Made by a program: the position numbers and the translations under genes. From Alphaproteobacteria bacterium (GTDB lineage: Bacteria > Pseudomonadota > Alphaproteobacteria > Micavibrionales > CSBR16-224), in NCBI GenBank assembly GCA_006226225.1, contig SBHI01000201.1, positions 1-8,899 of the forward strand: a stretch of 8,899 nucleotides of DNA, given 5' to 3'. Below are positions 6,013-8,899 of the stretch, piece by piece. Below the pieces are notes generated by a model. It was not told where the DNA came from, searched no databases, and saw nothing but the letters and a program-made list of their open reading frames with translations. Positions within the stretch are counted from its first letter, which is position 1. The number at the start of each line of letters is the position of its first letter.

Positions 6013-7452
6013 TCAGGCGACCATACGGCCGACCATTCCGGTTGTGCTTTGCCCTTCCGTCAGTTCGGCAAGATACACCTCGCCGCCATAGGACATCACA
6101 TGTGCCGCGCCGACCACATTTTCGATCGTGTAATCCGCCCCTTTGACGAGCAGATTAGGGGAAATATCCTTGATCAACTGTTCCGGCGTGTCCTCGTCAA
6201 ACAATACCACCATATCAACAGCGGCCAGAGCCTGCAAGACCGTGGTACGGGCCGTTTCATTCTGGATCGGGCGGGCTTCGCCTTTCAGACGGCGGACGGA
6301 GGCATCGGTGTTTAAGCCGACAATCAGACGGTCACAACGTGCGCGCGCCTGTTCCAGCAGGGAAATATGACCCGGATGCAGCAAATCAAAGCAACCGTTT
6401 GTAAAGCCGACCGATAACCCGTTTGCACGCCAGCGTTCGACCTGCTCCAGCGCTTCCTCACGCGTCACACCGCCTGTATTGCGGGTATTGTCGATTTGCT
6501 TTTTGATATCGGGAACCGTCACCGTTGCTGTACCGATTTTGCCGACGACAATGCCGCCGGCAACATTGGCAACCGCCGCTGCGGATTCAAGCTCCGCACC
6601 TGTCGCCAGCATCGCCGCCATTACGGCGACAACGGTATCACCCGCACCGGACACGTCATAGACTTCGCGGACGCTGGTTTTTATATGAACGGGGTCTTTT
6701 TTCTTATCAGCACCATAGACGATGCTCATACCGTCTTTGCTGCGCGTGGCCAGAATATTCTCGACCCCTGTTTTCTCCATCAATGATTTTGCCGCTGCGG
6801 TGACTTCTTCGTCCGTGCCCGTCGCCATATCAGAGGCTTCGGCCAGTTCCGCACGGTTCGGCGTTACCAGAAACGTCCCTTTATAACAGCTGTAATCGCG
6901 TCCTTTCGGATCAACAATCACGCGTTTGCCGCGCGACACGACATAGCGGCACAAATCGGCATCAATCGTGCCCTTGCCGTAATCGGACAGCACAACGATA
7001 TCGGCCTCCATAATCGCCGCATCAATCGCCGCGTAAAAGCGGTCGCGGCAGTCACCGGACAAAGCGCCGGTTTTTTCGCGATCCGTACGCAGCAACTGCT
7101 GGCCGCCGGACAAAAAGCGTGTTTTGACACTGGTCGGGCGATCTCCGTCTGTCATTAACCCACTGCATGCAACGCGGATATCCTGCAATTTGGCACGAAT
7201 CTGTTCCGCCGCCGCGTCCTGGCCGACCAGCGCGACAACAGAGGTTTTGACACCCAATGCGGCCAGATTGGCCACGACATTACCGACGCCGCCCAGCATC
7301 TGGGTTTCACGCTCGAGCTTTAAAACGGGAATCGGTGCTTCGGGAGAAATACGCGCCACGGAACCATACATAAAATGATCCAGCATAATGTCGCCAATGC
7401 ACAGAACGCGCACCTGACGAAAGCTTTCGAAATACGCCGTCATATCAACCAT
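6013..7452 (-). CDS. hldE: Bifunctional D-glycero-beta-D-manno-heptose-7-phosphate kinase / heptose-1-phosphate adenylyltransferase
   Basis: 479 aa, matching full-length two-domain HldE (E. coli 477). The cytoplasmic enzyme phosphorylates heptose-7-phosphate at C1 and later transfers AMP to heptose-1-phosphate on the way to ADP-heptose for the LPS inner core. The N-terminal kinase domain (about 1-320) is of the ribokinase/PfkB fold, with GDIMLDHFMYG (20-30), the glycine-rich GGVGNVVANLA (54-64), DPKGRDY (181-187) and the catalytic VSGAGDT (267-273). The C-terminal nucleotidyltransferase domain (about 345-479) has FTNGCFDLLHPGH (350-362) with the HxGH motif, GLNTDASVRRLKG (379-391) and LVKGADY (435-441). 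The start at 7452 is chosen over the ATG at 7443 because AAAGG lies 8-9 nt upstream of it. It heads the minus-strand gene run, with a good promoter in the divergent gap. No other LPS gene is in the window. Confidence 0.97.
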   Translation of the reverse strand: MVDMTAYFESFRQVRVLCIGDIMLDHFMYGSVARISPEAPIPVLKLERETQMLGGVGNVVANLAALGVKTSVVALVGQDAAAEQIRAKLQDIRVACSGLMTDGDRPTSVKTRFLSGGQQLLRTDREKTGALSGDCRDRFYAAIDAAIMEADIVVLSDYGKGTIDADLCRYVVSRGKRVIVDPKGRDYSCYKGTFLVTPNRAELAEASDMATGTDEEVTAAAKSLMEKTGVENILATRSKDGMSIVYGADKKKDPVHIKTSVREVYDVSGAGDTVVAVMAAMLATGAELESAAAVANVAGGIVVGKIGTATVTVPDIKKQIDNTRNTGGVTREEALEQVERWRANGLSVGFTNGCFDLLHPGHISLLEQARARCDRLIVGLNTDASVRRLKGEARPIQNETARTTVLQALAAVDMVVLFDEDTPEQLIKDISPNLLVKGADYTIENVVGAAHVMSYGGEVYLAELTEGQSTTGMVGRMVA

Positions 7453-7472
7453 ATTATCCGCCTTTTTATCGT

Positions 7473-7486
7473 TATCACATGAGATA
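7473..7486. promoter_or_regulatory. Near-palindrome at the hldE start region, possible operator
   Basis: TATCACATGAGATA is a 14-bp imperfect palindrome centred on CATG; only one symmetrical position pair fails to match. It lies 9 bp downstream of the proposed hldE -10 box, roughly +2 to +15, where a repressor would block transcription. No known regulator site is recognised, and AT-rich gaps produce such patterns by chance. Confidence 0.2.
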
Positions 7487-7494
7487 GATCATTT

Positions 7495-7523
7495 TTCATA
7501 GCAGATTTTTTTCGCAATCTCAA
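7495..7523 (-). promoter_or_regulatory. Sigma70-type promoter for hldE
   Basis: The minus strand reads TTGAGA (7523-7518, 5/6 to consensus), exactly 17 nt of spacer, then TATGAA (7500-7495, 4/6), which is preceded by TGC as in an extended -10. The spacer contains a run of seven A. Initiation near 7488 gives a leader of about 36 nt before the hldE ATG. This is the best promoter match in the window and probably drives hldE-rph. For the plus-strand gene in the same 196-bp gap I found only weak boxes, such as TCTAAT at 7563-7568 without a proper -35. Confidence 0.55.
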
Positions 7524-7648
7524 GCCTTTGTTAGTTTTCATATTTTGTTAAAGATTTTATGGTCTAATAGAGCTGTAAGAACACAGACCAAACAGGTTTC
7601 CGAAGTTCCGCATAAAAGGCAGAAGACGGGGTTTTCGGTGAGGGAAAT

Positions 7649-8620
7649 ATGAGCGACATTTATCAAAACATCACAATGACGGAAGAAAAACCTGCGAGAG
7701 CCGGATTCTTTCATACTGTCGCCCTGCATCTGAAAAAGAATCGTCTGGGTGATCTTTTGGTCGCGTCCGGCGTCATTACGATGGAACAATTGGAAAGCGC
7801 TCTGGCAACGCAGGCGCGCACCCGTGATCCCTTAGGTAAAGTCCTGATCAAAAACGGCAGTATTTCCGCCGCTATGCTGTACCGCAAACTGGCGGAACAG
7901 TGGTGCGTCCGTGTCAGCGCCTATGGTTTAACCTTTTTGATGGGGGCAACAGCCGTTCCCAGCGCTGCGCGTGCCGCAGGTTCGGGACAAGCGCAAAGCG
8001 GACAGATCGTTCTGGCCTCGGCCACCACGGCAACGCCTTTTAATAAAGCCGCATCCCTGCAATATCCGTCCCTGTTCGGCACCACCGAGATCCGTTCCGA
8101 CAACACGGCGGCCTTTACAAAATGGACGAAAATGCTGGATCGTTTTGAAAAACAGCTGACCGCGCATTCCGCAGCGACGGCACCGCGTTTGCAGGCATGG
8201 AAGGCCGAGCTGTCACGCATCCGCCATTTAAGCACGGCAGATAAAATTTCCGCCGTGAATAACTATATCAATCAGGTCAAATATATCACGGATGCGAAGA
8301 ACTGGGGACAAACCGATCATTGGGCCACCCCTGTCGAATTTTTCAGCCGCGGCGGTGATTGCGAGGATTTCGCGATTGCCAAATACGCCTCCCTGCGTGC
8401 CATCGGCGTACCGGCGGAGCGTCTGCGCATCGCCATCGTGCATGACAAAATCAAAAATATTCCGCATGCAGTTCTGATCGTCTATGCGGAAAACGGACAA
8501 AGCTATGTTCTGGACAATCAGGACAAAGCCATGCGCAATATCAACAGCGTGACACGCTATAAACCGATTTTCTCGATCAATCAAGCCAGCTGGTGGATGC
8601 ACCGCGTCCAGAATTCTTAA
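7649..8620 (+). CDS. MshEN-like c-di-GMP-binding domain fused to a LapG-type transglutaminase-like cysteine protease (BTLCP, family C93)
   Basis: 323 aa in three parts. Residues 32-84 hold two consecutive 24-residue motifs with a 5-residue spacer, the layout of the MshEN c-di-GMP-binding domain. Motif 1 (32-55) keeps every signature residue: R32-L-G, L37, V38, G41, V42, I43, L48, L52 and Q55. Motif 2 (61-84) keeps L62-G, L66, I67, G70, I72, L77, L81 and Q84, with Pro in place of Arg at the start and Ser71 at one hydrophobic position. Residues 89-103 form a short hydrophobic segment after R88, followed by ARA-A (107-110), which resembles a type I signal-peptide site. About 150-323 is the protease: GGDCEDFAIAK (235-245) with Cys238, His273 (IPHAVL) and Asp289 (VLDNQ). 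The C-H-D spacing is close to that of Pseudomonas fluorescens LapG (C135, H172, D189), and D237/E239 sit where LapG binds calcium. LapG cleaves the N-terminus of surface adhesins in the periplasm. The Shine-Dalgarno GAGGGA lies just before the ATG. The domain calls are firm; c-di-GMP binding and the substrate are inferred. Confidence 0.88.
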   Translation: MSDIYQNITMTEEKPARAGFFHTVALHLKKNRLGDLLVASGVITMEQLESALATQARTRDPLGKVLIKNGSISAAMLYRKLAEQWCVRVSAYGLTFLMGATAVPSAARAAGSGQAQSGQIVLASATTATPFNKAASLQYPSLFGTTEIRSDNTAAFTKWTKMLDRFEKQLTAHSAATAPRLQAWKAELSRIRHLSTADKISAVNNYINQVKYITDAKNWGQTDHWATPVEFFSRGGDCEDFAIAKYASLRAIGVPAERLRIAIVHDKIKNIPHAVLIVYAENGQSYVLDNQDKAMRNINSVTRYKPIFSINQASWWMHRVQNS

Positions 8621-8642
8621 AGCATTTTAGAAAGACGCCTTC

Positions 8643-8899
8643 ATGGATGATGAACACAATAATGACGGCAAGCATCAGGATTTGATGCAGTATATTGCCT
8701 CAAGCGATGAAAATGCCGGTTTTATCATGCATGTCAATGTCACCATCGAAGATGAGGATTACTGGGCGTATCTGCTGGTGCCGATGGAAAAATACGATGA
8801 TTTTATGGCCGCGCAGGATGATGCGCTGTGCAATATCAAGGATTACGGTGAAATTATCGAATGGGGCCCCGGCACGGATGCGCCACCGCATATCCGGCG
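8643..8899 (+). CDS. Small acidic protein of unknown function, 5' part only (runs off the right edge)
   Basis: The ATG at 8643 opens a frame that is still open at 8899 (85 full codons), 22 nt after the stop of the protease gene on the same strand, so it is probably co-transcribed. The product is strongly acidic, with many Asp/Glu (MDDEHNNDGKHQD at the start, then VTIEDEDYWAYLLVP, KYDDFMAAQDDALCN and DYGEIIEWGPGTDAPPH). It has no signal peptide or membrane segment in the visible part, so it is presumably cytoplasmic. The ribosome binding site is modest (AGAAAG about 8 nt upstream). I do not recognise the family. The codon pattern and lack of stops support a real gene, and the antisense frame here has no such context. 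A functional link to the protease is suggested only by adjacency. Confidence 0.7.
   Translation, partial: MDDEHNNDGKHQDLMQYIASSDENAGFIMHVNVTIEDEDYWAYLLVPMEKYDDFMAAQDDALCNIKDYGEIIEWGPGTDAPPHIR

Noticed and set aside
7528..7570. Plus-strand promoter for the protease-fusion gene
   Set aside because: TTGTTA boxes and TCTAAT/TAATAG boxes occur but never with 16-18 nt spacing, so no specific call was made.
7560..7590. Inverted repeat TGGTCT ... AGACCA upstream of the protease-fusion gene
   Set aside because: Only 6 bp with a 19-nt loop in an AT-rich gap. It is not distinguishable from chance and no known regulator site matches.

Overview
The window looks like a chromosomal segment of a Gram-negative alphaproteobacterium. 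An ADP-heptose (LPS core) enzyme implies an outer membrane. Several genes belong to the rph / rdgB / hemW set that is commonly clustered in Alphaproteobacteria, and the bS21 protein is of the alphaproteobacterial type. The order or genus cannot be fixed from the sequence; a Micavibrio/Rhodospirillales-like lineage is only a guess. Most genes are of moderate to high GC, with one visibly AT-richer gene.

Minus strand, in reading order from about 7.45 kb down to 1: hldE (ADP-heptose synthesis), rph (RNase PH), a membrane fatty-acid-hydroxylase/sterol-desaturase family gene, rdgB (XTP/dITP pyrophosphatase), a zinc-ribbon protein of unknown function, hemW (radical-SAM heme chaperone), rpsU (bS21), mrp (Fe-S carrier ATPase), and the start of an ankyrin-repeat gene. 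Spacing is tight: hldE-rph 33 bp, the zinc-ribbon gene overlaps rdgB and also overlaps hemW by an ATGA, and mrp-ankyrin 10 bp. A sigma70-like promoter precedes hldE, a putative extended -10 precedes the hydroxylase gene, a candidate promoter precedes rpsU, and an intrinsic terminator follows rpsU. The hydroxylase and zinc-ribbon genes look like insertions into the otherwise familiar rph-rdgB-hemW order.

Plus strand, from 7649 to the right edge: a divergent transcription unit. Its first gene encodes an unusual fusion. The N-terminus is a tandem motif closely matching the MshEN c-di-GMP-binding domain. A single short hydrophobic, signal-peptide-like segment follows, and then a LapG-type transglutaminase-like cysteine protease domain (BTLCP, peptidase family C93) with an intact Cys-His-Asp triad. 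The second gene, cut by the window edge, encodes a small, very acidic protein of unknown function. This pair is the most interesting part of the window. In the known Lap system c-di-GMP controls LapG through a separate receptor, LapD, whereas here receptor and protease appear to be on one polypeptide.

A second notable point is rpsU. The only well-placed ribosome binding site points to an ATC codon where homologues carry the initiator Met.
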